64,000 bases of DNA from Apostichopus japonicus (GCF_037975245.1 NC_092573.1:15148001-15212000); one strand, 5' to 3'. Counted from the first letter of the stretch, positions 25,701-37,745 are shown. Made by a program: numbers and translations. The notes: generated from the letters alone by a model not told the origin.

Positions 25701-26239
25701 GCATTAAACAGTCATACCATGCACACATACATCAATAGAGCACCAAAAGGCATCAAATTTCTGTTGTATCCTAGCTTACTCTAATTTGATAAATTTCTGA
25801 TATTAAATTTAATTAATATGCCCCAAAGTTGTATTGGCTCATGTGGTTAAAACTTTTCAGGTTTGGTAGTGAACTGTACAATATAGCGCCAAAATTATGA
25901 CATGCAATCTCCAATTAATAAAATGGAGCCAGTAATCCCATAAACATGTAGGTGTCACAATAAAAGATCATCCAATTAACTCAATGCCTAAGCATAGTTC
26001 AGTTGTACACTATACAGTCTACACTTAACCAACATGGTGAATGTTAATTATCTTTGTAGTGGAGCTTACACATAACTTTTCAAGATGATAATTTATTTTA
26101 TATATGACTTACAGTGTGGTATTCACTACTCATAATATTGCTTTCAACTTTTATTTTGCACAGATTTGGTTGTACTGATATCTCATCCCTGACCACCAAT
26201 GGAGGGAGTATGTATGAGGTTAACAGGAGACATGTCTAG
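22705..26239 (+). pseudogene. Degenerate spliced integrase (GIN/Ginger-like, Ty3-type core)
   Basis: Four exon-like blocks can be read: 22705-22990, 23945-24020, 24687-24844 and 26164-26239, with standard AG/GT borders and compatible phases for the last three. Block 1 encodes an ILRDESYPSGFTRIKQRR region, typical upstream of the zinc-binding part. Blocks 2-3 run from LHSIPVSGLWKQ into VGVDLIGRLPVT (first catalytic Asp) and LSDFYSKWPET. Block 4 has RFGCTDISSLTTNGG, where the second catalytic Asp (usually xxDNG) is replaced, and stops at 26237. The catalytic Glu region is missing, the zinc-binding HHCC part is lost, and TAA and TAG stops interrupt block 1. Hence a dead copy of a transposon integrase or domesticated relative. 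Related to host GIN1/KRBA2-type integrases; the exact family is uncertain. Confidence 0.75.
24125..24359 (+). mobile_element. TTAA-type MITE with ~35-bp inverted ends
   Basis: The 227-bp element (24129-24355) lies between TTAA copies at 24125-24128 and 24356-24359. The left end AGGTAGTCTGTATTGGCC matches the inverted right end AGGTATGCTGTATAGGCC, and similarity extends about 15 bp inward. It sits in an intron of the integrase pseudogene, 104 bp after block 2. Probably Kolobok/T2-like; no coding capacity. Confidence 0.75.
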
Positions 26240-28499
26240 ACGATTTTCTTAGCAGTTAACTTGTTACCGACAATAATCTTGTCTTTCACTCTAACATATC
26301 ATGAGAGAAAATTGCGTCGGCTGCTATACGTTTAAGCAAAGACAGGCCATTGACTTTTCACTGCCAGTCGTAGTCGAAGGGATGTGACGCTCGAAATTCT
26401 TTATCACCTCATTACTTCATTAAATAACAAATAAGAAGGCGTGTTTCTTGGTTCTGGAAGTTGTGTTCAAGATAAGTTCTCATAGTAAAACATATAACCG
26501 ACCATATTCTTCTTCCTGTTGTAACTTTTGCTGTTATGGATTTCTGTGTAAGTCTTAACGAAAAACCCATTGGATATATGAGATTCAGCTATTTTATTTG
26601 TAATTAACAATCAAGATTAAATTTTTGACGGTATCAAGTTGCACATTAAAGCATTATATAGGTAATCCTACTGTTTGTGGAAAGCAGTTAAAGGGGGGAA
26701 TTCTAATAGGGAAACTTCTGCATGGTTTTATTGAGGTCTTTACCAAACTCTAAAGAGGATGTTCTTCATGTGGATTATGAGAGTTTCAAGTACATATTGT
26801 TTGAAGAAGAGTGACAGTAGTATATCATTCTAATCAAGCAATACCTCCCTGCTTGAAGGATGCTCTAGAAAGCATGGATTATCTTTAGTTGCATCAGAGC
26901 TACAAAGGGAGAGTCATCATTCCAGTTAAATTTCCCCATGCAGGGGGTAGGAAATGAGGGTGGGCACACAACATCAGAGGGACATTTTCTCATTCCACAA
27001 CCACCACTCGATATGCTATAAACCGATACACACCGGCCATATCACTTAAATATGATGTATGATGTGTTAGTATGTTATCAATACTATTTATTGAGATTGT
27101 TAATTGTAAAAACGTGCTATAAAAAGATATGGGATGCCATTTAAAAATAGCATGTACAGACAGTGCCCCCCCCCAGGCTCCTACCTCCCAGATCCCATGT
27201 ATAATCATTTTTCACTCTTTGCCCAGTCTGATATAGATTCAGAATATTGTGTTTGTGCATGACTATCATCCAATTTCATGTTTTGATTTTTACTATATTA
27301 ACTTTCTTTTAACAAACTTTTCTCTACAAGAATGACATATTAAAAGTGTGAGAAACATGATGAGACAAAAAATCTAGCATATTGCATCCTGCTCTGTCCT
27401 ATTTGCTTTATTCTTTCCCTTGTTTGGCTTTGTTTTGTTTCCTGTATGTTTGCAGCTCTTTTGAAGAGGGTATCGTTCTAATATATCTTTTCTAATTTGA
27501 ACCACTTTTGTCCAATAAGAAACATTCATAATAAGAAACAACGAACCTTTATCACTGGAATTGCCTGGAATGCCATTTGTCTATACAAATGAAAATTTGC
27601 TTCACGCATGGCCATCACAACGGGGCTTAGGGGGCAGGGGGTGGGGGAATGGCCCTCCACCTTGTTGAGAGGGAGAAAACCTTGACGATTGAGTGACAAA
27701 AATAAGGAAGGGTAAAAAAGTAAACAATACAGTAGTAATGAAAGTCAATAAATAGGTGTCAAGCCCAACGGAGAGGGTTGGGGCAGTGTTGACATGTTCA
27801 AGGTCAGAGAAGTATCTAGTCCAGCTACTTCATGGTTGTTATTAGCAAACAAAAATATTTTGGAACTCATCACAGATAGGTCACAGACTTAAGAAGACCC
27901 CTCCCCAGGACACAAATTCGATAACTTACCATCCCAACTCCCCCCCCCCCCTTATCCGTAACTTGAAAACACCCTCGGTTCCCGTCCTATAATGAGCTTT
28001 ACGCACGGATGAAATTTCATATTGCCATGGCAACTCTCGTAGACCCATGAAGTACAGTTACCATACTTGCCAAAACTTACCCACTGTGTGTTAGGGAAAT
28101 ACGGCAACAATGAAGTTTGGACTCCTAAAGTTCGTAATATTTTACCTCTGCAATTATCATTTTTTGTTGTAGCTGTTGCATTCCCTATCCCGTACCCGCC
28201 CTCCGTTGGGAGGGGGGGGGAGTTAGGTTTATACTATCCCTCCCTCTGTAAAGATGACTATGAACGCAATGTAGTTGCCGAATATACGGAGGATGAAATA
28301 GCAGCAATTACAACAAAAACATGATTAACATCTTCTACAGATGGAAGACTTGTTTCTTTTTCTTCTTCTTTTTTTCCCCTTCTATTTTTTGTTTTGCAGC
28401 AACGCACAACGTCTCATTTATTTCCTGTAACATTTAACTCTGATGTATGCATCTGCTCTAATTATTGATATAATGAACTCAATTGCCTTTTGAATGTCG
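26240..28499. other. Non-coding, with a strong G-quadruplex motif
   Basis: No gene recognised. 27622-27647 on + has four runs of four or five G separated by 1-4 bases, a classical G-quadruplex motif. Poly-C tracts occur at about 27164-27175 and 27937-27951. Confidence 0.55.
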
Positions 28500-28715
28500 A
28501 AATGCTTAAATTTTATGCGGGACAAAAGATGCTATGAAGTATTTGCGGACATTCTGTACCAGGACATTTCGTCCGGTGGGACTATATTTGCTGTGAGGGT
28601 GGGACACAATTTTCAGCAGATAATGTCCGACCGGACTAAATATGCTGGTACAAAGTGTCCGCGGAGACACTTTGTACAGGGGGACACTCTGTACTGTCAC
28701 ACCGGCAAGTTTGTG
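28500..28715 (-). repeat. Right inverted flank of the integrase locus, inner part, with hairpin
   Basis: The reverse complement shares blocks with 22428-22690. Contains a perfect 12-bp hairpin, 28648-28659 and 28666-28677 (GTACAAAGTGTC arms), with loop CGCGGA. Supports the idea that the integrase pseudogene lies in one large element. Confidence 0.5.
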
Positions 28716-29457
28716 ACTTCGACTTCGAGCTCTTACGTATATAGCTCTTTAATTATATACTCAGCTAATATACTCAGGCCCAATATACTCAGGCCTAAGA
28801 CATGACTTCATGAGATCCATGATGATGTGCGACTGCTTCTCCCAGTCAATCGGGTCTTATTGGAGCTCTTGAGGTAAATTCCATCACAAAATCAAACTGT
28901 GTTTGTTTATTAGATGTGTTATGAACCTCCCGTGTCAGGAAAAGTTTGGAAAAGAACCTCCCGTGACAGCAGGGTCTGGAAAAGTTATAAATGAACCTCC
29001 CGTGGTATTGATTATTACACTTCATATTACACCAGGTAGGCCCACTGACCTTTCAATGCTAAAAACCTACAAAGATACATGTATTGTATTGTGCCCCATA
29101 TTGTTTTATCCATCATTCTAAATTATTTGTTCATTTATAAATGAACCCCCTTTTAAACTGCAGTAAGGAGCCTACGTGCTTTCATCATTAGTTTACGTAC
29201 GCTACTGGGTATTGTTACGGACTTGAAATATTCTACCCATTTTATTAAACAGTTGTCACTTGCGTCTGTATTAACTATAACCAGGGAGCTGTTACTGTTA
29301 GAGTAGCAGCTCCCTGCTATAACTATGACTAAATAGCAATGTCCCTCTGTACTATACTATTTATTACACTGGTACGTGTACTAGAATCCCTGACATGTAA
29401 CTTAATTGAGAACTTTCAGCACCCAAACAAACACCCGAGAGATGTCACTGCATAGTC
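28716..29457. other. Non-coding segment within the right flank
   Basis: Absent from the left flank, so it is inserted here or deleted there. Contains three GAACCTCCCGTG repeats (about 28922-29004) and two AATATACTCAGGCC repeats (about 28768-28797). Confidence 0.5.
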
Positions 29458-29560
29458 TGTGACGTAGACCAATAAGCCGTAACAACGACCGATAGTCCAC
29501 GCCCATTATGCTAATATGGCCGCGTCGAAGTGGGAAAAATAATTTCGCCTCCCGGCCAGC
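29458..29560 (-). repeat. Right inverted flank of the integrase locus, outer part
   Basis: The reverse complement matches 22355-22430, including GAAATTATTTTTCCCACTTC, GACGCGGCCA and GGGCGTGG. Confidence 0.6.
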
Positions 29561-29639
29561 ACATATCAGGACAGTTCATTGGTTACATCAACCACAAGCG
29601 CTGATTGATCAAGTTACATGTGTGCAAATAGTCAATTGT

Positions 29640-29665
29640 ATTCGCACGATTACGTTCGTGCGAAT
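29640..29665. promoter_or_regulatory. Palindrome just upstream of the P2X7-like ORF
   Basis: Perfect 10-bp arms ATTCGCACGA (29640-29649) and TCGTGCGAAT (29656-29665) around TTACGT. It ends 26 bp before the ATG at 29692. The motif recurs three times at 21709-21885. Confidence 0.5.
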
Positions 29666-29691
29666 AGCCACAACGTATTACATATCGCGAA

Positions 29692-31507
29692 ATGGCTGCC
29701 GGTGGCATTGACACACAGTATTTAGATAGCAACGGCGAAGAAGTAAGGGAAATGGAGGACATGGTGGACGATCGTGGGGAAGTTTTTCCCTATTTGTTCG
29801 AACCGGAGACCAGCGAAGAGGAAGCGGGATCGGACAGCGATGTCGAAATTGATCGTCTTGACGGAATGTAACGGTAACGTTACGCCAAGCGTACTATACT
29901 TTATATAGGATAGTTGTGTCACTAGTTAGGCCTAGAACCGATAAATGTTTCCTAACTTTGCTCATACACTTAGCTAGCCAATTTGTTGATGGGGCAGCAA
30001 AATTAACATGAATGTGCGGTCGAGTAAAGTTAAGGAAGTTACTATTTTCCTTAAAAGTTGTGGCAGCACATGCCCCAGGAACATGTCACACAGACATGTT
30101 TCATTTGGTTAGTAGATTGAAGGAGCCAATTGGAAGAGTGCACAACAAATTCAGAGGTGGCCTATTATTAATTTCCTAGCAGTTGTAGGCCTAGTGGCAA
30201 ATTAGTGAAGTTACCACAAATCAGGGAAAAGGTGGGGGGGGGGGGAGGGAGAAGGTGGCACCTCACACCAGCTTTTTGTCATTTCTGCTTAAGCTAATTT
30301 CATAACCAGATTTTCTCAATCTAGGGAATGGATTCAGAAGTGGGAAAGAGTTGGAAACGAGGCAATATCGGCCTGCTTTATTTTTCTTTGCAGCATTGTC
30401 CCAACAGAGGCAAGACTTCTAAGAAGAGGCTACCCCTTCCTTACTAGTGATGTTACTTGTAAGGAGCTTCAACAGTAGATTGCCCTTCAGAGGTGCCCCT
30501 TTTCTATTTTGACATGTTAGTACAGTATGCCCCAATAATTGAGGTTGGTATGAAGTCATTGAATTGGCTCTTTATTATTTGAACTGGTTTGTATTGTTTA
30601 CAGGTGTCATTGTGGCCAATGTGCTGTGATGCCTACAGCAAGGGAGTGTAGATGCTGCAGCGAAATAGATTAGGACTGTGATGGATGAAGAAGGTGCTGT
30701 ATGCATCACCTTACACCCAGGTTTTGAAGCTATGTGCCTGAACCCATTGTTTCTTCAGACAGCCTACTACATGTACCGTCAACAGTATGGTGGACGTGCA
30801 CAGGAAAACAGGATCCAAGAGTAAGTATAGAATACATTATTTTTGTTGTATACCTTTATTCATTGCTCTGACCTGCTGTTGAAAGATGTAACAATACAGA
30901 GGGTGTATTCATAGTTAAGTTTTGTTTCGTTGTGAAAGGAATAACATTAAGATATAGATTTGATCAAGAAAATTTGTGCACCATGTTCAAAACCTGCTTC
31001 TGATTAGGTCATTTTGACCAAAAACTGGTGTAATGCCCTTGACGTTAACCCCTTATCATGCTGACTGACATAGTAATCATTAACACTGAGCCATGGAACC
31101 AAATGCCACAAAAAAAATGTCCACCATGCTTGTGCACGATCCATTTACAAATTTTAGTCCCCGAGATGATGACAATGATCAGTTTGTATAAATGGCATAG
31201 CTAGGCTTACTTTAGGGGAGGCAGATTTAGGGGCCAAGCAAATTCTGGAAATCATATAGAAATTTATTTTAAAATTGACGTCCCCAGATGGCTACCAAGC
31301 TTTTGTGTGTCTTCATCTTTTATAGCTGGTTTTCATATGATTATTTTACAGGAAATACAGACACAGAGCATACAGACAACTTGCACGGATGAGCTAGCAA
31401 TTTTTAGGGAAGGATATTGTGTTGTTCTCCCATCCTATGCAGTAAGGAGGATTAGAGAAGCTTTACCATCTGAACAGCATGAAGGATTTAAATTATCAAG
31501 ACTGTGA
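29692..31507 (+). pseudogene. P2X7-type C-terminal (ballast) domain gene, degenerate
   Basis: Exon 1 (29692-29868) starts MAAGGIDTQYLDSNGEE and is acidic (FEPETSEEE, SDSDVEID). Exon 2 (30604-30820) encodes the Cys cluster CHCGQC then ECRCCSEID, then CITLHPGFEAMCLNPLFLQ and TAYYMYRQQYGG. Exon 3 (31352-31507) encodes YRHRAYRQLARM, FLGKDI and VVLPSYAVRRIREALPSE. This order matches the Zn-binding cytoplasmic ballast domain of P2X7, which in invertebrates also occurs in many non-channel genes. No channel segment is present. A TAG plus frame shift after SEID, a TAG after ARMS and a 1-base frame shift before VVLPS show it is inactive. Borders (GTAAGT at 30821, AG at 31350-31351) are clear; the exon 1 donor is less certain. 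Confidence 0.75.
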
Positions 31508-32820
31508 GAATATGGACTGTTTATGCCAAGTCATAGTATCATTTCTGCAAAGTTTTATAGAAACAGGGTTCAGTCCTGTCTGTTTTGTGGCTGAATGGTG
31601 AACATTTTGGAATTCCAGCTTACATTTTTCTGGTTCATGGTATTAACTACAATCTTGGATGAAATTTTACATTTTCAAGTTTGGGAAGTACATAACAGTA
31701 ATAAATAATAAAAACTCAAGTTAATTTTTTGTATGTAGTCTCTCTTGTAAGCAAAGCTGTCACTTCTAGTAGCCTGCCAACAAAATCTGGATGATTGAAA
31801 CCTCAAATATACTAGGTTAAAATAGAAGAATAGTTTGAATAAAGTACCCTAAACCACTATGTCAATGGGATCTGGAGAGCTTAGGCTTTCATTTTAATAA
31901 AAGTGTAATGAGAATCAATCCGAAATTGTTCATTAATCCATGGAATATCAAGGTTACTTGATCATAAATGCGATAAAAAAAATCACATTTTATCCCATGC
32001 GGGGAACAAACAGCAAATTTCTATCAATTCTTTTTGAGAAAAACAAAAAATTGGCAATATGTTTGAAACACCAAAGTTGCATACAAATAGTAAGTCAGCA
32101 TGAAATTTATATTTATGAAGTCTAAGCTCTCTAGAGAGGAATACTTGTCATTGGAACTTTTTTTTTAAATATAATGTTATCATTTAGTTAGTTAGAATGG
32201 AAACCAGATGTAAGTAAAACTTTAATGTAAACTTTTAGCAAATTCCCTAAAGGCTGGTAGCGACCTGTTAATTAACACTGCTCTGCAGCTGTGCCAAAAC
32301 ATCATGTGAACAGACGATTCACAGAGTGGATTGCTCCCCACTACAATGAAACAAAATTAGAAATTGGGAGGCCATCAACTACAGTACTTCAGCAAAGCTT
32401 TTGAAATCTGCTTCTGTGTTTTTTTATGGCATCCTGTTCGGATGAATATAAGAGCTTGCAAGTGGTGGGGGCTCTTTTCTGACAGGAACAGGACACTCCT
32501 CTCCCAGAGTTCCACTTCTGCAGAAGTTGTTGCATGCAGTCAAGAAGTTCCCATACATAATCTGTAGAATAGTAAAGATGTGAAGAATAATATAATAATA
32601 GTTCAAAAAACATACCATTTAGATAGAGGCATTCCAATCACTTCATTTCGGTCAATAGGCATGGCACAGTTGTCAGTCAAGTCTTTGGATGCCCAACTAA
32701 GGCGACAGCTGAGTACACCTCAATTGGTGTGGATACATGGGTCAGGTTTAACCTGACAACTTGTGCCTGAACAATTCCAATATATTTTTTACTGATTACA
32801 ACAAAAACCCTTCACCTGTT
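31508..32820. other. Non-coding, one weak exon candidate
   Basis: Mostly stops in all frames. At 32288-32404 on +, following a CTGCAG that could be an acceptor, an open segment reads VNRRFTEWIAPHYNETKLE. Its composition looks protein-like but I cannot assign it. Confidence 0.4.
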
Positions 32821-33091
32821 TGTGCACCTAATATTATGGATTATGTAATCTTCAGCAGGATGTGTGGTCATTGTCTCAGTAGCTTAACCACTGATTATGT
32901 AGTAAAGTAAACATGTGGACAGAGTAACATCCTGTCCCATCCCCTTGTAATCCATGGTAAAAGAGTGTATAAGATGCTACTTTCACCATTTGTATTCAGT
33001 AGCAGATATCCAGCCAAGTGAAGATATAATATACTCTGTTAAATCCAACTACTTGTTTGTGCCTTTATTTCTTGTTCACATACAGCTGTGA
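32821..33091 (+). repeat. LTR-like dispersed repeat, copy 2
   Basis: Diverged, slightly shorter partner of 18210-18519, with the same TGTGCACCTAATAT start, GTGTATAAGATG TATA-like box and CTTGTTCACATACA end followed by GCTGTGA. Confidence 0.5.
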
Positions 33092-33265
33092 CAACTCTAC
33101 CAGATACAGTATGTATATGCTAATTGAAGTAAAGACTGATGGCCTCACCACACATTCCAGACTACCCCACAGTGTTGGTGTCAAAATTAATAATGATCCT
33201 CTTTCCAGAAAGTTATGGCACCAATTAATTTTCCAGACTAGTCTACTATCAATCTTGAAAATTAC

Positions 33266-33477
33266 CTTGAAGCGTCATCTTTGTCATGTTCAGATGAGTT
33301 AACTGATGGAGTGAAGTCCGGACTACCTGGCGGTTTTTCGGTGTATCCCGATGTGGATGCCACTGCAGCAGACGGACCATCATCGCCACTGTGAGATGGC
33401 CCTGGTTGCTTTGATGGTGTTCTTGTCTCTGTTGGTCCAGTCAGCAACTTCAATGGTGGTAGGGGGACCAGTGAAAA
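33266..33477 (-). CDS. Candidate Pro/Ser-rich exon, unassigned
   Basis: On the minus strand, an AG acceptor (33478-33479 on +) opens a stop-free segment that ends at a GTAAT donor (33261-33265). The peptide is low-complexity and rich in Pro, Ser, Thr and Gly (LVPLPPLKLLTGPTETRTP, HSGDDGPSAAVASTSGY, SSEHDKDDAS). It is GC-richer than its surroundings, suggesting coding. No partner exon or family recognised; it could belong to a transposon gene. Confidence 0.35.
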
Positions 33478-33499
33478 CTGGACTTCTACATACATGTGT

Positions 33500-35041
33500 T
33501 ACATTCACTGAAAATTAGAATAAACGCTTATTATACCACACACATACAGTAGGCTGCTCTTGGACAGGGGTCAGCTGCCTAGATGGTTCACTTATCTTTT
33601 CTGAAGGAGAGCATATCCTCCTGCTTTATGTGGCTGCAAAAATATGGGCCACTCACACCATGAGCATTGCAGATGACTTCAGCTTGGTTTCATATAGTAT
33701 AACTACAATGTAATCTCCCTTCTCTCAGTAACTATAGATGTAGCCTTTATATTTTCCTGTGAAGCCATCAGGTATAGCCTCCTCAACCACTCTCGTCAGG
33801 CAGGCGGATATGATGGATAAAATACAATGTATATTATCCCCTAGTCAGCCTGCCCAATGTGCAGTTTTAATTGCTATTTTGCTTTCAACGAGTTTTGTTT
33901 CTAAAATTTTGGCCCCTGTACTCACTTCTGCTATAGAATACTCTATAGATGTATGAAAGTTTTCCATTCTTCCTTGTATTACCCTAGCTTACACTTCTGT
34001 ACCATTTTCTCCCCCCCCCCCCCTCCCCATTCATCACTCTATTAAAACCTATTTATGGGGACCTTTCGGCCGTAATACTGCTGCCTCCTTTTTGTCTGGT
34101 AGCTTGCCCCCCATATACATGCCTCAATGTTTTACTGGTGGAGATTCCTTTTATCCCGTTCAAATCTGACTATTTAAATCTTTAATGCCTGTCACCACCC
34201 TCCCCTCCCCCATTTCCCAACTGTTTTTCGGTAATATCAAGCACATGTCTATAAGATCATGCTACCTTTAGATGGAGATGTACATTCTGCAGAATCCTGC
34301 CTTTATTTTCACTGCAGTTGGTTGGGGAACAGCTTCTAGATTAATCTAAGTATTGAAAATTGGGAAAGAGAACAAGAAGGAAGTTATGAAAGTTCATTTA
34401 AGAAAGCAGTTTGATATGTTTGAATGTACCTGTCACAAGCGTTTTCTCTTGTAACAAAAATTGCAGCCCTACCAACAAAAATGGCAAAATATAAGGATGT
34501 CATTTACTGTGAAACATATGAGCTATGACTCTGAGTATATAGATAGGTGGGAGCACATTATAATATTGGGCAAAATGACATGTAAATATCTTATGCTTGT
34601 TATCCTGGATTTTTCATGATGTACCACAGATAAAAGTTAATATAGCCCTAGCCTACACCTTCCTTTATCGTCGCCGTACCTAATTTAGGGCCTAACTAAC
34701 TGAACGAAATTATAAGAATTAGCCTACTGTAAGTTAGTAATAATACCAAGTTAGTCCTTGTTGTAGTAGGCCTAGGCCAGAAAATACACTTACTCTTTCC
34801 GATCCAGCTTCGCAACTACTGGTCTACTTGTTTCTATATCTCCTGGAGATTTGAAGATACTTTCTCCAAATAGAGAAGGAACGGCATTGTCTTGTAGACG
34901 GCGATTCGCTCAAAGGTCCAAGCCAATCTGTACTTAGGCAGCTACAGTAGGCTGGCTGAGTGCACTGGTACTAAGCTATCGCTGTATACAGTGTTTGACG
35001 AACACGAAACTTTCTTGTACTGTTGTGCACCCATTCTCATC
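33500..35041. other. Non-coding, no gene seen
   Basis: Contains a poly-C tract near 34012-34032. Nothing else recognised. Confidence 0.5.
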
Positions 35042-35722
35042 TGATATCAACGAGGTAAATGAATCTGGAGAAACTATCACACAGTAAATAAGCGCGTACG
35101 CGCGTACCATGTATGGAGGGTCATGTGATGTGTTCCAGGGTGGTACTAATCTACTACTCTCCCTATTACGCATGATGATTTCACCCAACTAGTACGTAAA
35201 TGAGTTTGCGCGCTTAGAGCAGCAGACGACACCCGTTACCTAGCAATAACCGTGCCTGTAGCCTAACGTGATAGCTATATTCCCGTCGAACAGCATTAGG
35301 CTCTGTTCCATGGAGAATTCCGTGGTTGCACTGAACTAAACATTTCCCCACATTTCCCATTTCTACTCTCACTTAGAGCGTGTAGTAATAACGTTAGGCC
35401 ATATGAGACAAAGCTTGCCCCTAGAGCTGTATTAATAAGTAAGATTATGTAGAAAGCCTGCCTTCATTCAAGAGAATAAGGTTGGACGTTAGCATATTAG
35501 CACTATTTCGTAGGCCTGAAGTACCAGTACCTTCTTATGCCGTTAGTTCCCATGTCCGAACCGACCAATCTTTCACGAAGTCACCAACACTGTTCTCGAA
35601 CTGCTACAGAGAAATATCAGTATAGTACCACCCTGGAACACATCACATGACCCTCCATACATGGTACGCGCGCACCCAATTGACATGAATCCTCCAGATT
35701 CATTTACCTCGTTGTCTGATAT
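35042..35722. repeat. ~100-bp inverted repeat pair
   Basis: 35042-35150 and the reverse complement of 35624-35722 share AACGAGGTAAATGAATCTGG, CGCGCGTACCATGTATGGAG and GTGATGTGTTCCAGGGTGGT. Similarity is interrupted by a short diverged patch. The 470-bp spacer has no gene. Could be the ends of a MITE or two opposed copies of a repeat. Confidence 0.75.
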
Positions 35723-35944
35723 TTTGTTTACTGTCCGTGACGTATTGTTTACGGCTTTGATCTCGGTTAGCATATTAGGCATATCTAGCTTTGGTAACAT
35801 TGGCGGTTCCCCCGTATCTTACGGAATTAGCTTGGTTATTAACTTAATTAAAACAGCAAAGAAACAATTGTGGAACTCCAAATTTGGAATATAGGGTTTT
35901 GATATGTAGCTTTTCAATTTGTGTAAGTTTGAAGGAAATCTGTT

Positions 35945-35964
35945 ACGTGTCACTTGACCTTTAA
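35945..35964 (-). repeat. TTAA-type element end
   Basis: GTGTCACTTGACCTTTAA is the inverse of the terminus at 21088. Confidence 0.4.
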
Positions 35965-37236
35965 GCATAACTGTACATGCAGTTAACACATGAGATGCAC
36001 ACATGTCTTGATTTGATGTGCGTAACGCGCAGGGTTGTATGTAACTTATAACCAACTCTTTGTAACTTACGAAATAAGCGCTAACGTTTATTCAAGAAAA
36101 TATGCTGTAATTATGTTTTGTTCCTTGTACATCAAAGGAAGAAATGGACGAGTTAAACGAGGAACATGAAGTAGTCGGGTCAATATAGGATTTGACCTCA
36201 AAAAAATTGCAACAAAAGGTTTTTTTGCTTTAAGTCGCTCTATAGGTTACTGACATCTCCAGAAAAAAAGTCTCCCAAAATCGGACCCCGGGAAAGGGGT
36301 TAATTTGCATAATTCCAAAATGGCGGACCCCAAAGGCTTCAATGTACCGAAAACCTCCTTATACTTCAATTTTGGCATATGAAATGTATTACCAACCTAT
36401 AGGAACATGATGCTAGAATACCAAATAAGCACATTTTCAATGTTATATGACGTCACCATAGGGTAGGGATGACGTATGTGACCCAAAATTAACATATATC
36501 AGCCGATTAGGTTGAAATTAACACATAATTTTCAAACGAAACCAGGCAGATGTAATACATAGAAGGGAACCTACTCGAATTGACTTGTTCATGAAGTAGA
36601 AACGACATCGAATTACGTCAGCAACCAATTGATGCTCATTTTCAAGTAGCTATACCAAGGGCGCAACCACGTATAAAAGGTACGGGGGTCCCAGTCAGAT
36701 TGTGTTGGAGGCGCTCAATCCCCGATAAGTTTTCGTTTCTCTGCCAGAAGTTGAGGTTCCACATGAGGTTTGGGCGTGAGCCTCCAAGTGGTTGTGCCCT
36801 TGGGCTATACACGTAACATTTCAGATGACATTAGGATGTTGTGGAGGAATGATATAAACATTAGGACCAGCATTCTGAGGATATGACAATTAACCTAGTG
36901 CAACAGGGTCACATATACCTATGTATTCTACACGTCAACGTCATCATCGGATTCAATGTCTGGTCCCAGTGTCTGGTTAAAGGGGTTCTCACAGAAATCC
37001 ACTTGGCATGGTCCACATGCTGCTGTGCAGGGTAATCCATACCCTCGTCAAGTACACCGCCTCGTTGTACACGCCGTTTGACAGTTACAATGTACAACCT
37101 TGAGTAAGCAGTCAGGGGCAGGCGACTTGTCACACATTACAGGCTTGAATAGATTGTTCTCAAGCTTCCAGCCCCAGTCCGTTGCATGGAGGTCTTTCTC
37201 CTGGCCGTATGGCAAGCCGTTTTACTTTTTATTCGA

Positions 37237-37745
37237 TATTTGATGATATCATCAAATATTTGGTGATATCAGCAAATAATTGTTGATATCATCAAATCAT
37301 TTGATGATATCATCAAATCATTGCTGATATCAACAATTATTTGCTGATATCAGCAAATAATTGTTGATATCAGCAATTCATTTGCTGATATCACCAATTC
37401 ATTTGCTGATATCACCAATTCATTTGGTGATATCACCAAATAATTGCTGATATCAATAAATAATAGCTGACATCAACAAATATTTGCTGATATCAGCAAA
37501 TGAATTGGTGATATCAGCAATTGAATTGATGATATCAGCAAATCATTTGCTGATATCAACAATTCCGACATATCACTAATTAATTAGTGATATGAGGAAC
37601 CGAATTGCTGATATCATGAAATGATTTGGTGATATCATTAAAAGATTTGCTGATATCAGCAATTGAATTGGCGATATGTTGGAATTGCTGATATCAACAA
37701 TTCATTTGCTGATATCACCAATTCATTTGCTGATATCAGTAATTC
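37237..37745. repeat. Left array of ~20-bp TGATATCA palindromes
   Basis: About 24 units, each centred on TGATATCA and joined by AAAT/ATTTG-type linkers. The base next to the core varies, giving flanks such as TTGC...GCAA, TTGG...CCAA, TTGA...TCAA and TTGT...ACAA. Two units near 37570-37600 are diverged. Confidence 0.95.

Noticed and set aside
36909-37133. 74-codon open frame, identical to one at 41463-41687
   Set aside because: Wrong frame of the Cys-rich tail; the identity only reflects the inverted arms.
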